Assembly (NCBI GenBank): GCA_001972305.1
Contig: BDDD01005039.1
Coordinates: 1-64,000 of the forward strand
Reading direction: 5' to 3'
DNA: 64,000 bases
Origin: Cephalotus follicularis
Taxonomy: Eukaryota > Streptophyta > Magnoliopsida > Oxalidales > Cephalotaceae
Part shown: positions 1-12,516 of the stretch, one piece after another
How positions within the stretch are numbered: position 1 is the first letter of the stretch
Layout of the letters: each line of letters opens with the position of its first letter
Program-made: the position numbers and the translations under genes
The notes under the pieces: generated by a model
Database searches by the model: none
What the model saw: only the letters and a program-made list of their open reading frames with translations
What the model was told of the DNA's origin: nothing

Positions 1-1496
1 GGGCGTAATCGTAAATTTTGAAAATTCATGTTTTCAGTCGTTTCAACGTTTCTTTTTGCAAAAAATACAAAGGAATCCATATAAGTTGTTTGCACAGATT
101 TCGTGGTATAATTCGCGTTTTGAGTTCGTTTAATGCGTTAATTTATCGTTTTTATATATTTAGGGCCGTAATCCTAAATTTTGAAAATTCATATGTTCCA
201 TCGTTTCAACGTTTCTGTTTGCAGACAATACAAATGAATCGTTGAAAGTTTTTTGCCACGCTTTCGGGATCAAATTAGCGTTCCGAGATCGTTTTGTGCG
301 TCAGTTTATCATTTTTATATCTTTAGGGGCGTAATCGAAAATTTTGAAAATTCATATTTCCAGTCGTTTACTCGTTTCTTTTTGCAGACAGTACAAATGA
401 ATCGTTGTAAGTTGTTTGCCGCGATTTTGGGGTCAAATTCGCGTTCCGAGATTGTTTTGTGCGTCAATTTATCGTTTTTATATCTATAGGGGCGTAATCA
501 TAAATTTTGAAAATTCCTGTTTTCAGTTGTTTCAACGTTTCTTTTTACAAAGAGTACAAAAGAATCATCATAACTTGTTTGCCGCTATTTCGGGGTCAAA
601 TTCGCGTTCTGAGATCGTTTAGTGCGTCAATTTATCGTTTTGATATCTCTAAGGGCGTAATCGTAAATTTTGAAAATTCATGTTTTCAGTCGTTTGGACG
701 TTACTTTTTCCACTCAGTACAAAGGAATCGTCGTAGGTTGTTTGCCCCGATTTCGCGTTCAAATTCGCGTTCCGAGATCGTTTAGTGCGTCAATTTATCG
801 TTTTTAGATTTCTAGGGGCGTAATCGTAAATTTTAAAAATTCATGTTTTCAGCCCTTTCAACGTTTCCTTTTCCAGACAGTTCAAAGAAATCGTTGTAAG
901 TTGTTTGCCGCTATTTCGGAGTCAAATTCGCGTTCCTAGATCGTTTAGTGCCTCAATTTATCGTTTTTATATCTCTGGCGGCGTAATCGTAGATTTTGAA
1001 AATTTAGGTTTTCAATCGTTTCAACGTTTCTTTTCGCAGACAGTACAAATGAATTGTTATAAGTTGTTTGCCGCTATTTCAGGGTCAAATTCGCGTTTCG
1101 AAATCGTTTAGCGCGTCAATTTATCGTTCTTATATCTCTAAGGACGTAGTCGTAAATTTTAAAAATTCATATTTTACGTCGTTTCAACGTTTTTTTTTGC
1201 AGATAGTACAAATGAATCGTCGTAAGTTGTTTGCACTAATTTCGGAGTCAAATTCACGTTCCGAGATCGTTTAGTGGGTCAATTTATCGTTTTTATACCT
1301 CTAGGGGCGTAATCGTAAATTTTGAAAATTTATGTTATCAGTCGTTTCAACGTTTCTTTTTGCTAAAAGTACAAATGAATCGTTATAAGTTGTTTGCCGC
1401 TATTTCGGGGTCAAATTAGCGTTCCGAGATCGTTTAGTGCGTCAATTTATCGTTTTTATATCTTTAGGGGCGTAATCGTAAATTTTGAAAATTCAA
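1..1496. repeat. 163-bp satellite array
   Basis: About nine full head-to-tail monomers and a partial tenth. The landmark CGTAATC recurs at 4, 167, 330, 493, 656, 819, 982, 1145, 1308 and 1471, so every step is exactly 163 bp with no net indel. Monomers differ by scattered substitutions and are AT-rich, with recurring blocks such as TTTTGAAAATTCA and CGTTTCAACGTTTC. The array runs off the left edge and stops abruptly near 1496. A unit near nucleosome length beside nested retrotransposons fits a centromeric or pericentromeric satellite, but I do not recognise the family. Short open frames appear only because 163 is not a multiple of three and the frame rotates from unit to unit. Confidence 0.95.
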
Positions 1497-1720
1497 CATG
1501 TGAGGTGTAACGATTTGCTGCCTTAATCAAATCGAGATAGTGGAAACTCAAGGAGCTCCCTTGGGAAAAGTGGACGTAGGCAAGAGTTAGCCGAACCACT
1601 CTAAATTTTGGAGAAGTTTTTCTTTCCTTGTCTATTTACATTTAAAGTTTTTAAATTTCTGCATTTACTTCAATATTCAATTCACCCCCCCTCTTGTATA
1701 TTGCAAGAGTGTTTTATTTC
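1497..1720 (+). repeat. Ty1/copia LTR fragment
   Basis: This unique stretch lies between the satellite and a gypsy fragment. It has the block typical of copia LTR ends (AAGTGGACGTAGGCAAG followed by GCCGAACCACT) and a C-rich run near 1685. The same block occurs on the other strand inside the LTRs of the gag-only copia element at 21118-24433. Both ends are abrupt, so this is a truncated scrap rather than a solo LTR with target duplications. Confidence 0.6.
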
Positions 1721-1734
1721 ACTAGCTCATGTAC

Positions 1735-3240
1735 TGATTGACCCTGGTGTGACACATTCATTCATTGCATCTGAATTTGCTTTCAACTTGCATGGTGTTA
1801 CATCTAGATTACCTTATGTATTGGAGGTCAGTGCTCGTACTTGTCTTCTATCTGACACTATCATGAAAGATTGTGAAAATCACGGTAGCTGGAATTCAGT
1901 TATCTGCTGACTTGATAGTATTACCTATCTGGGATTTTGATGTGATATTGGGGATGGACTGGCTGTATGCTCATCATGCTTGTGTTGATTGCTATAACAA
2001 GATGATGACATTTTATCTTCAAGATGGGACTAAGTGTAAGTTTATCAAGGAGAAGAATGTTTCTGCTCCAATCATTTCATATACTTGAGCACAAAAGTAT
2101 CTCAAGCAAGGATGTGAAGGCTATTTGGCGTATGTGATTGATCATACGAAAGGTACGCCTAGACTTGAACAAGTTCCTGTTGTATGTCAATTTCCTGATG
2201 TATTTCCAGATGAACTCACTTCGTTGCCACCGGAGAGAGATATAGAGTTCTGCATCAAACTTATAGCCTGGGACTGCTCCTATATCTAAAGCTTCGTACC
2301 GAATGGCTTCTGCCGAACTGAAGGAGTTGAAGATTCAATTGCAAGATTATCTTGATAAGGGCGTCATCAGGCCGAGTGTATCACCGTGGGGAACACCGGT
2401 CCTGTTTGTGAAAAAGAAGGATGGATCAATGCGGCTATGCATCAATTACAGGCTGCTAAATCAAGTAACTGTGAAGAACAAGTATCCTCTGCCACATATT
2501 GAGGAGTTGTTCGACCAATTGCAAGGCTCAAATGTATTCTCCAAACTTGACCTGAGAATAGGTTATCATCCGTTGAGGATCAGAGAAGGTGATGTGGAAA
2601 AGACCGTATTTCGAACCAGATATGGGCATTACGAATTTCTGATACTGCCGTTTGATTTGACAAATGCTCCTGCAGCCTTTATGTGTCTGATGAACAAAGT
2701 GTTCCAACCCTATCTTGACCAGTTTTTTGTTATATTCCTAGATGACATCCTGATTTATTCGAAGAGCATTGAGGAACTTGAGAATTGTATTGCAGACACT
2801 ACGAAAGGAACAGCTATACGACAAATTCAGCAAGTGCGAATTTTGGCTGGATCATGTGACATTCCTAGGTCACATAGTGTCGAGTGAAGGATTGTCGGTG
2901 GATCATTCGAAGATAGAGAGTATTGTCGATTGGCCCCAACCGAGAAACCTTACTGAGGTTCGTAGTTTCTTGGGATTGGCTGGTTACTACCGAAGATTCA
3001 TCAAAGGGTTTTCAAAGCTTGCCACACCGTTGACACAGCTGACCAAGAAGAAGTCAAGTTTTGTGTGGGATGATTCCTGTGAGGAAAGTTTCCAAGAATT
3101 GAAGAGTCGGTTGATTTCAGCTCCAGTGTTGGCATTACCGAAAGGTAATGAGGGTTTCACCGTCTATACTGATGCTTCTGGGAAAGGATTGGGATGCGTT
3201 CTTATGCAACATGCATTCTTATGCATGATGGACAGGTATT
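1735..3240 (+). pseudogene. gypsy pol remnant (protease, RT, start of RNase H)
   Basis: The translation shows a retropepsin-like segment (THSFIASEF, then [13 protein letters not shown]), then a reverse transcriptase with [35 protein letters not shown] and the catalytic FLDDIL box, then the RT thumb and RNase H start ([16 protein letters not shown]). Order and spacing fit the Ty3/gypsy chromovirus pol. The region is a fossil with several breaks and no integrase. Confidence 0.85.
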
Positions 3241-3244
3241 AGGC

Positions 3245-5555
3245 GAAGTCACCGGCTGTCATAGCATGCAAAAAGGAGTGCCTTGCATGTGCTCTACAGA
3301 CCTGCAACCTGCAAAATAGAAATGGGAAGAAGAGAAAGGTGAGAAAGAAATGAACATGTGAGAGAGAGAAGGAGGAAATGTTGAAGGGAAGTAACGAGAC
3401 GAACTGAGCCTTATATCAGCTGTACATGAGCTGACTGAGTGCTAGAAAACATTGGGGATAGAGGAGAGCTTGCTGGAGAATTGTTGGAGCTTGCATGTTG
3501 AAGGATTGGAGCTCAAACAAGGAGTTGAAGCCTTGATTCATGGTAAGCTTCCAATTTGGGATTATGGTTGAAGTTGTAGGCTAACAGTAGCACATATGGT
3601 TTACTTGTATACTGTCCATAATGTCAAATTTAGAAATGGTAATGAAAGTGGTCAAGAATGTGAATGTGAAGCTTAGGGAATTGTTGATAACTCTAATTTG
3701 AATTATAGTTGTTGTTATAGTTGTCAAAAGGTATATATATACATATTTTGTAAACACGATTAAGGTTAATGAACCTGAAATTGAAATAGAATTGGCAAAG
3801 GGTTCAAAGAGAAGTTGTAAAAGGGTAATTTTGAGGCTTAATGATCTATGGATGAGCTACTGATGGAGTAGTAATTTGCAACTGGATAATTAGTTAAACT
3901 TACTGACTAAATGTATGAACCTTCAAGAATGCATTGTATAGATCAATTCTGCTGAGATTGGGAGGATAAGTTGGTGAAAGAGCTTTGGGAGCTCAAAGAG
4001 AAAAATCAATCCAAATTGATTTCGGGATAGCGTTTAAGGTAAGGGTAATGATATGTTTTTGAAGATATAATATGCATATCATGCATGGTTAATTTTTTGT
4101 TAGATTGCATGTGTTGATTGAGTTAGTATTTGGACATTGAATATGCATACCCTTATACTGCCTGCCAGTTTCTGGGCAAAGCAGTCGACTACTCAATCGA
4201 ACCAGTCGACTGTTAAGAGCAAACAGCCGACTACTCAATCAAAACAGCTGACTGTTCTTGGGAACAGCCGACTGTCCTGGGATAAGATTCTGATGTAGGT
4301 TCTGTTAGGGCCTCAATTTTAATGTAATTAACCTGACCCCATATGGGATGACTGTAACAGTCAATCCTGGCCTTATATAATTACATTCCAGAAATGAAAC
4401 GACGTATGCACGCCTTGTGAAAGTTGTGCAAGAATTGACTGTGGTATGCCTTGACCGTATTGAATCCTTGGAATTGCTACTGTCCTTTACTGTTTTTGCT
4501 GCATATGCTACTGTTACAATTAGTATATACCAGTTTAGTGTTCATAAACACTACTATTCCATTGTTTTCAAAGTATTGAACCAACTAAGTGCTATATGCA
4601 CAATTAATGATTTCAACTATCATTTTTAAATGAAACCTAATGATTACTGTTTTCCCTCCAATGAGAGGTACTATTACTGTACTGAATATCGTTTTCCTCC
4701 AACGAGATGTACGATTACTGAACTGAAAAATTGCTTCTAATGAAAACAACTTTTATATTGCATACTATCGATATATATAATATTACTACTGAATTGATTG
4801 TCCATGCTATTGCCGTTAGTCGAGTGATAAGAGACATCACTGGCTACGGAGCTGGTCCTATGTGCCTGGAGTTGGCTAGAGTATCCACCCAAACTGTCTG
4901 CAATGCAGATCTTGATTGTTAAACTGCCCGCTAATGCCGGTAGTAACTGACATGATCTATCATCTTTGGAGTGAAGGGTGATAGATAGGTGGTGCACAGT
5001 TGGTGCTAGGAGTTAGCGACATTTGACACCCAAACCACTGTATTGATGGATTGTACCCTTGTGCGGTATTCTTGTATTGTACTGTCTATGGCCACTTGGC
5101 ATGATGTCTTTTATATTGGAATATTTAAATTGCTATTTTATATATAAAATGTCATATATGTTGCATTTATATATTCTTCTTCATGCATTATCTTCCTACT
5201 TAGCCAAGTGAGGACAACGGCTAACCCCTACAATTTCAGATTAAGCGAAGACGTACGGGAAGTGCTGCTGAAGCTTGGAGAGCTTCTATTCTGCTTAAGG
5301 TTGTTATTTTTATGATGTACTATATTTGTAATGAACAGTTCGCACTCCGTGTTGTTGTTCTACTTTCCTTATGTAAAAGGATAATTGTCGGATTGTACGA
5401 GCACGTAGTATGGGCTGCATGCATATGACTTTTATAATCCGGTTTATGGAATGCTTTCGCTATGGTTGTGAAAATTAATGATTTTGCTGGATTATTTACT
5501 TATTCCTGATATCACCACATATGTTGTCTATGTAATGGAATAACGGGGTGTGACA
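3245..5555 (+). repeat. 3' LTR of B1 (5'-truncated)
   Basis: Aligns in order with the 2.7-kb LTR at 58947-61659: the GAACATGTGAGAGAGAGA segment, a TATA-like CTTATATCAGC near 3411, a word array at 4182-4274, the paired inverted repeats near 4866 and 5003, and the TTAGCC-like/GGCTAA block near 5200. It ends with GGGGTGTGACA. The first roughly 0.3-0.4 kb of the LTR is missing. The left boundary is approximate because the join to the RNase H region is not sharp. Confidence 0.8.
4182..4274. promoter_or_regulatory. Phased CAGTCGACTG word array, B1 LTR
   Basis: Five words (CAGTCGACTA, CAGTCGACTG, CAGCCGACTA, CAGCTGACTG, CAGCCGACTG) start 21, 21, 21 and 20 bp apart, with unrelated spacers. The array lies about 1.3 kb from the LTR 3' end, the same place as in the other family B LTR. 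Function unknown. Confidence 0.8.
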
Positions 5556-6380
5556 ACTAAAGCGTCGACAGTTTATTGAAAGCGTCGACGTTTAAGCCTT
5601 AAGTTACCAAACGCATCAAAGTCACACATTTTGGCGTCAACGTATCTCATAGCACCCAAAGCATCGGCGGTTCTAATAAGAGCGTCGGCGCTTTGTGCCC
5701 AGAAAACAAAAATAGAAACAAATAAAAGAAATTCAAACTAAAAATCAAAGAGTTCACACACCATAGCATATAACAAGAGGTAAAAACCCAACATAAAACG
5801 ATAAAAATGTAAGCATAGAAACAGGATATTACATTGTGACTACTTTCCTTCGTTTTCTGAAATAATGTTAAATTATTTTATACATGAATTATATGCTATA
5901 TAAAGGTTCAGGTATTTTCTATTCTTCAAAGTATCGTTTTATGTTTTATTATTCTATATCCATACTGAGGTTTGCTCAACCGCGTTTTTGTTTCCATGCG
6001 GCAGGTATTCTGGGATAGCATTCGGGAAACATGTGATGAGTGATGTCCACCATATCTGAGGATCATCTAGGAGTGTGATCTTGCTATGTTTCTATTCTGA
6101 TTAGTCTATGAACAATAAGTACCTTTCTGGTTTATTATTTTAGTATTTGACTTAAGGATTATGTTTAAGAATTTGGCTTATGTTTATGTTTTCAATTTAT
6201 GAATAAAGTTTCAGACTATGTCTTAGAATATAAATGTTATGTTTAGACCATCACGCATTAGAATAAAAGATAAACTAAAATTTTGATAAAAGGAATAAAA
6301 TCGAGCTAGGTTATAAGATATGTTATGAATAGTTTTAGATTATGAAACCGGAATGACTTCCGATGTTCAGGGGTTTTACA
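5556..6380 (+). repeat. Unassigned AT-rich LTR-like remnant (F)
   Basis: No coding potential. It starts right after the B1 LTR with four GCGTCGAC/GCGTCGGC-type words (5562-5691) set about 20-21 bp apart in two pairs, then AT-rich sequence with a stretch near 5970-6080 that reads like the downstream half of a plant gypsy LTR, ending near GGGGTTTTACAACG. It stops where the family D LTR remnant begins. I infer an LTR piece from another family, with no target duplication visible. Confidence 0.4.
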
Positions 6381-7786
6381 ACGCCTGGGAATTGGGTACA
6401 TGAACGTTGACGCTTGAGGTGATAAGCGTCGACGCCCAGAGGATAAGCGTCAACACTTATCCTCCTGTTTTGAATGGTTCTACTTGGATTGGACCCGTTA
6501 GCTCCGAAACGACTCTAGAAACGATTCTAGGCGCGTTGAGCATATGTTTGCATTGCACTTGCATTTGTATGGGGTCTGAATTGTGGATTGATGGATTGAA
6601 ATGGATTGTTTAACTGCTTTAAAAATGAATTGTCCTTTTTAGGGAGTTGCATACATAGTTTATTGCAAATCATTTTTTTTGTATAAACTGCTATGTTCAA
6701 ATGAAATTGTAGTTTCAAAAACCCTTTTGATGCATGTTTGAATAAACATGCCGTTTGAAAAGGATTGTTACATATTTTGAATAAATATGTTGTTACAATT
6801 ATTTTATAACGCATAATTTTCTTGGAAAATGGATTGGTGTATGTTTTGAATAAACATGCCGTTTAAACTGGATTGTTATATATTTTGATAAATATATATA
6901 TGTTTTCAAGTAATCGTACATAAATTGCTTTAATTGGATTGTGGATTGTCGCTATTTGTCGCGTGGTGGAGATTGCCATGGACGGCTAATGGCGGGTTTC
7001 TCTCTAGGTGCCTGGAGTTGGCTAGAGTTACCCATGTGGATTAGTTACTTAGCTGCATGCTAGTAACATTGGATTATGGCCTGCTTCATGTCGTTCGGGA
7101 GTCGGGACAGAAGTGAGCAGTACAACATCTGGGCTAGGAGGTGGCGATGTCTTCGTAGCATTTGTCTGCATATTGGATTGTTGGATTGTAGCCAATCGGC
7201 ATGTTTGCTCTATTGGCGTTATACATGTATATACACAAATATATATGTTTTATTATTATTATTGATACCATGTATTGCATCCACAATTGCATACATCACA
7301 TGACATGCATTATCTTGGATCCCGAATTGCATATATGACTTTAGTACTTAGCCGAGTGAGGACAAAGGCTAACCCCCTACTATTGCAGATTGATGCGGTA
7401 GGTTTCATGGCTGTGCGTTATGGATTAAAGAGAAGACTGGGTTGTTTTCTCTTATGTTTGGTGACAAACAATGAACATCGCTATTTATATTTGGGTTTTG
7501 TATTTAAAGGATAATATGTTTATCCTGGATAATGGTATTTTGTAATCGCATTTATAATCACACTGCGTTTCATGAGCGATCGACAATTATGATGTTCATT
7601 TTATTATAAATAATTGGGTATCACGTAGTATGGGATGCGTGATACGTATTAAATTCAGCTTATTATTTTATATTGCTTCCGCTATTGAAAGTTTTTCATT
7701 ATTCGTAAAATTGCATAAGATGGATTATGTAATGTTGATTGCCCATACCACTTGAATGTTGTCTAAATGGAAAACAGAGTGTGACA
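6381..7786 (+). repeat. 5' LTR remnant of element D
   Basis: Matches the D 3' LTR from CCTGGGAATTGGGTAC onward (31570 onward in the 3' copy) and ends GAGTGTGACA at 7786, directly before the primer site. About 1.1 kb at the LTR start is missing, so the left edge is a truncation. It holds GCGTCGACGC-type words (6406-6452), the paired inverted repeats at 7010-7022 and 7133-7145, and the TTAGCC(N13)GGCTAA block near 7350. Confidence 0.85.
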
Positions 7787-7790
7787 ATGG

Positions 7791-7802
7791 TGGTATCAGA
7801 GC
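7791..7802 (+). other. Primer binding site of element D (tRNA-iMet)
   Basis: TGGTATCAGAGC lies four bases after the LTR end. It is complementary to the 3' end of plant initiator-Met tRNA, the usual primer of this group. Confidence 0.9.
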
Positions 7803-7895
7803 ATATTCCATATATACTTAGCTAGGATATTTTCCTTGGCAATTAATGAAATGATTCTGGATGATAGTTTATATCATTTCCTTATAGGAGACAGA

Positions 7896-8945
7896 ATGGA
7901 TAGAAGAAGGACCCACAACAGAGCTAGAGCTGCTGGAGCGGATGCCCCTGAGGAGGCAAATGTTCTGTGAGGGGTGAATGTCCCCCAAGATGAGAGGGAT
8001 CCGATGACCCGCATTGCATATTATTTTCAGCAATAGATGGCCTTTAATATAGCTAATGCATAGGAGATGCTCCAATACTACGCCCAAGCTCGACCACGAC
8101 ATAGAGCTCCCGATCAGTGCCCGGGGGAAGATGGTAATCAGTTTGGAAGGGACCTTGAGAGGTTCATGAGACAGAGTACACCCAGTTTCCAAGGGGAGCT
8201 CGATGCCACTAATTCGGAAAGGTGGCTACAGGATTTGGAGAAGATATTTGATGTGATGGACTGTACGGATGATCAGAAATTGAAGTTTGCCGTATATCGT
8301 CTATGGGGAGAGGCCACTCACTGGTGGGAAATGGTCAAAGCAAAGTGGGAATCCATGAGGCTCGACAGTACTTGGGCTAGGTTTCAGACAGAGTTTTTGG
8401 AGACTTATGTTACTCGGATTGAGCAAGAGAAATGAGAGACGGAGCTCTTGGAACTATGATAGGGGGAGATGACAGTGACAGAATATCAAGCAAGGTTCAT
8501 GGAGCTGGCCAGGCATTCACCTTATCTGGTAGCTAATGAAGAAAAAAGGATACAGAGGTTCTTAAGAGGTTTATGACCGGATGTTTGGTCAAGGATCAGG
8601 GCTATGGAGCTGGGGACTTTTTTCGAGGTCGCTCAAAAAGCGAGACTGATTGAGAGTATATCCACAGAGTACCGAGCAGATAGGCCCGCACACAACAGAA
8701 TAAGCGAAGCCCAACACAGTCTCGACCGGTTTCCTCAAAATGGCAGGAGGGAGGATCCCCGATGAAATCATCCAAAAACAGATCTCAGCAGACAGCTTCA
8801 TAAGGTACTCCTAGTCAGGGGAGTAATGCGCAGACGGGAGTTTGTTATCATTGTGGCCGTGCGGGCCACCAGCAGAAGGATTGTTGGAAGAAAAATGGGT
8901 TGTGCTTGAGGTGTGGGACAACTGGGCACATGGCAAGGAATTGCC
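7896..8945 (+). pseudogene. gag and nucleocapsid region of element D
   Basis: The translation shows a retrotransposon gag core ([19 protein letters not shown], then [17 protein letters not shown]), an EYQARF-type segment, and two CCHC zinc knuckles at about 8843-8945 (CYHCGRAGHQQKDC, then CLRCGTTGHMARNC). It parallels the gags of elements A and C. Fossil, several breaks. Confidence 0.85.
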
Positions 8946-10213
8946 TGAGTTGGCAAGCGACAGCACTAACAGGACCTGCGAGTGGTAGTACTGCCGCCGG
9001 ATCTTCACAGCGTAGAGACACTGGCAAGGGTATCGCAAAAGGTAGAATCTTCACTCTCACTCAGGCAGAAGTTTCGAATTCGACTTTTGTTATTGGAGGT
9101 ACCTTGTATATCTGTGGTTTTTCTGCTAGAGTATTGATGGATCCTGGAGCATCTCACTCTTTTATTACCTCACGTTTTGCATCATGCTTAGATGTAACAC
9201 CCGATTGCATGCTGTGTGCTTGATGTTAGTAGACCATCTGGGGACTCCGTGTATATAGAATCAGTGTATGGGGGTTGTGAGATGTCAATGGCGGATGTTC
9301 CACTGTATGCAGACTTGATTGTTTTACCCATTCATGACTTTGATGTCATTCTGGGAATGGATAGGTTGTCCGCCCATCGTGCTCACATGGACTGTTACAA
9401 CAAGACTTTGAATTTTTGTCTACCCGATGGAATGACATTTCAGTTCAAGGGAGACAAGGGTTTTTCTACGCCAACTATATCCTTTGTTCATGCGCTGAAG
9501 TATCTAGAGAAGGGCAGTGAAGGATATATGGCTCACGTGATTGATCGGAGGAAAGAGAAAGGTATGAGTATTGAAGAAATTCCTGTTGTCAATGAATTTC
9601 TGGATGTGTTTCCTGCAGACTTAGGGTCTGTACCACCAAAGACGAGTATGGAGTTCATTATTGATCTTGTGCCTGGAATGGCTCCCATCTCTAATGCACC
9701 GTATCGGATGGCTCCTACAGAGTTGAGGAAGTTAAAGTTACAATTACAAGACCTGATTGACAAGGGCTTTATCAGACCTAGTGTTTCTCCGTGGGGTGCA
9801 CCTGTGTTATTTGTCAAGAAGAAGGATGGGTCGATGAGGCTCTGCATCGACTACAGAATGTGGAACAAGGCAACCATGAAGAACAAATATCCCCTCCCAC
9901 ACATAGAGGATTTGTTCGACCAGTTGCAAGGCTCAAGAATGTTTTCTAAACTCGATTTGAGATCGGGTTACCACCAGCTGAGAGTGAGGGATGGAGACAT
10001 TGAGAAGACTACCTTCTGGACTCGGTACTGTCAATACGAGTTCCTAGTGATGTCGTTTGGTGTTACCAACGCACCGGCAACATTCATGTCGTTAATGAAT
10101 TACGTATTCCGACCATACGTGGACCAGTTTATTGTGGTGTTTATCGATGACATATTGGTGTATTCAACGAGCGAAGAGGAGCATGCGTACCACTTTAGAG
10201 CAGTACTACAGAC
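8946..10213 (+). pseudogene. pol of element D, left part (protease, RT)
   Basis: Protease-like segment ([28 protein letters not shown]), linker, then RT with [35 protein letters not shown] and [11 protein letters not shown]. The region ends at 10213, where a reversed solo LTR enters after the target CAGAC. It is one of the longer intact-looking stretches of D but belongs to a dead element. Confidence 0.85.
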
Positions 10214-11504
10214 TGTCACACCCCGCTTTCAATAAATGCACATAAAGTGGTAAAGGCAAATAACATTAAGATTCAGCTTATGCAAATACCATAAAATTTA
10301 AACTTTCCAAATAAAACATCAGTTGCGGAAGCATTAAACTCATAAGCCGAAAACACGTAACGTGCATCCCATACTGCACGCTACTCAATACAAGTCTGTC
10401 AATGTTAAAAGCCCACAAAACGGAGCGTGATCCATAATAAATTACCCAGTAACATTAAAAGTCTAGCGACTGGAAAATACAGTACACAACACCCAAAGGG
10501 GACATAACCCACTGTAAAACATTATTAAAAACTCTTGCTTCATCCATGTTCATTCCCAAGCTGGTCCACTGCATCAATCTGTAAAGTAGGGGTTTAGCCT
10601 TTGTCCTCTCTCGGCTAAGTCATAAGAGTACTTTGGGATCAACATTACATGCATGTCATGAAATGTATGCGTAGATGATGCAGTGCAGTAGAAAATACCA
10701 GTTTATATATATGAAAAAATATATAAGTTAACAGTACAGTAAAATAACAGTAGGGACATATATATGAAAATATATGTGTGCAACAATAGTACAGTGGTTG
10801 CCCGGCTAGGGCTACATCAACAGGCACAGTAGTATTCGAGTAGGACCAGTAAACAGTACAATAAGTCCACAAAGGGACCATAAACAGGCAGACAGTATGT
10901 GTAACGCCGCCAACTCCTGGCCCCACGTTACACTCCCACTTTGGTCCCCACTGCAGGCAACCAAGCAAGTCAACGGTATAGTACAGTGAGTTACCCAGCC
11001 AACTCCTGGCTCCTAGGTCAACCCTGCCACTAGCCGGCGTTGGCAGTCTCTGCCACGAAACTAGTGGCTCAAGCACAACCACATAAAATTCACAGAGCAA
11101 ACATTGAATAGTCACAGTAAACAATGCAGTAAACAGTATAGTAATGATCGTTAGATCAACAATAGGCAGTTTATTTCAAACTATTGTCGAAGATGATAAC
11201 ATTTGAAATTTGTATTTATAATAAATAGAAAATAATTTAAACAATTTAGTAGTGGAAATCGCTTTCCAGTTTGTTCGAAAATACGTTATCAACCAATATA
11301 TATTTTCATACTCAAAACAGTGTATTCCGAGTTCACATATGCATTTCTAGATATCATAACTTAGAAATCGTAACGGTTTATAGACAGTCAATAATCAGGC
11401 AGTAAACAGTGTATATGCAATGCATACAAATGCTCAAATGCATCCTAACAGGAGTCGGGATCGTTTTGTATCGTTAAATAAGAAAACTTCCAAACAGTAC
11501 AAGA

Positions 11505-11750
11505 AGGCGCCGATGTCTATTATTATGCGTCGATGTCTTTGTCCCTCAGCGTCGACGCTCAAGTCCTTAGCGTCAGTAGTTTCCACTGTTTTAAGACGTC
11601 GATGTCAAACTTTATACGCATCGACGCTCAAGGTATGGAACCTTAAACGTCAGCGTATTGCTTAAGTCATCTACGCGTTAAGGTAGGAACCTTAGGATTC
11701 GACGTATAATACGTCGATATCCAAGCAGATAACCCAAAGGCGTCGATGTT
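11505..11750. promoter_or_regulatory. GCGTCGACGC-type word array, solo LTR E (second position)
   Basis: Words such as CGCCGATGTC, CGTCGATGTC, CGTCGACGCT and CATCGACGCT, with steps of 20, 22, 21 and 22 bp in the regular parts. Read from the LTR start this is about 1.2-1.45 kb in. Element A inserted at its edge and the array resumes after 20973. Confidence 0.75.
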
Positions 11751-11894
11751 TGTAACGCCCGTGATTTTCATTATGTGTAATATTGCTTTTCCAATGTAAT
11801 TTTACGCCTTGTGTTAATGAGAATCGTATTTTTCCCTTTTCCCCGTGTTGAAGTGTTGCAAGAAAGTGTGTTGTTGTGTGTTTTTGTGCAGGGA

Positions 11895-11975
11895 CAACCG
11901 ACTGCCGTGAGGAGGCAGCCGACTGGTGGGAGTGTCGGCAGAAATAGCCGACTGCCAAGCCAAGGCAGTCGACTG
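11895..11975. promoter_or_regulatory. Word array 1, element A 5' LTR
   Basis: Four words (CAACCGACTG, CAGCCGACTG, TAGCCGACTG, CAGTCGACTG). The outer pairs are 21 bp apart. It lies about 145-225 bp into the LTR and upstream of the TATA-like box, in presumed U3. Confidence 0.85.
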
Positions 11976-12516
11976 CCATGCGCCAGACAACCCACGTGCG
12001 TCTGCCTTAAATGACAAAAGGGAGAGTGTTTTTTGTATTATTGCAATGGCAGAGGAGGGGCCGGGGTTTTCTCCATAAAACACAGCCTTCTCTTCTCTTT
12101 CTCCATGATTCCTTGTGTTTTCCCAAAGTGTTGGTGAGTAAGAAAGTGAAAGAGAAAGGAGAGGAAGTGTGTGTGTTGTGTTCCAAAACTTTGAGTGTGT
12201 GGTGTTCTTGAGAAGCTTGGACCAGCGGCTGGAGCTCCGGATTTATTAGGGTTGCTGGACAAGTCAGAGGCTCGAAAGCTTGGATTTGGAACTCAAAGAA
12301 GTGGATTGCAATTCCTAACTTGGAATTCTAAGGTAGGGGTAAATCCAACAATTGTGGTTTAAGTGTTGTTATAATGGATGTGGTGGGTGAAATGCATATT
12401 ATTGTTTGTATTATGAACATATATGTGTGTTGTCGTTGCTTTGCGTTCGTTTTAGGATGGATTGAAGTGTGGTTGTTGTGCATTGTAGCTGCTGTTTTTA
12501 CCTTCTGATGAAATTC

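Larger units (their letters stand above)
1721..5555 (+). mobile_element. Truncated Ty3/gypsy element, family B (copy B1)
   Basis: A partial LTR retrotransposon. It starts abruptly inside the protease region, keeps protease, reverse transcriptase and the start of RNase H, then passes directly into a 3' LTR that lacks its own 5' part. Integrase and the rest of RNase H are absent. Sequence from ACTAGCTCATG onward closely matches the same region of the family B copy at 58947-64000. It is heavily broken: both ends of the internal region are lost and several further breaks are visible. The right end (GGGGTGTGACA at 5555) is a normal family B LTR terminus. Confidence 0.85.

Noticed and set aside
18-1274. 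Serial open frames of 60-90 codons in the satellite
   Set aside because: They recur with the 163-bp unit, shift frame each time, and share no protein features beyond the repeat itself.
7791-7802. tRNA gene suggested by tRNA-Met-like sequence
   Set aside because: Only the 12-base complement of the tRNA 3' end is present, the primer site of an LTR element, here and at the other LTRs.
10645-11124. 159-codon minus-strand open frame
   Set aside because: Lies wholly inside the solo LTR E and covers its non-coding inverted repeats.
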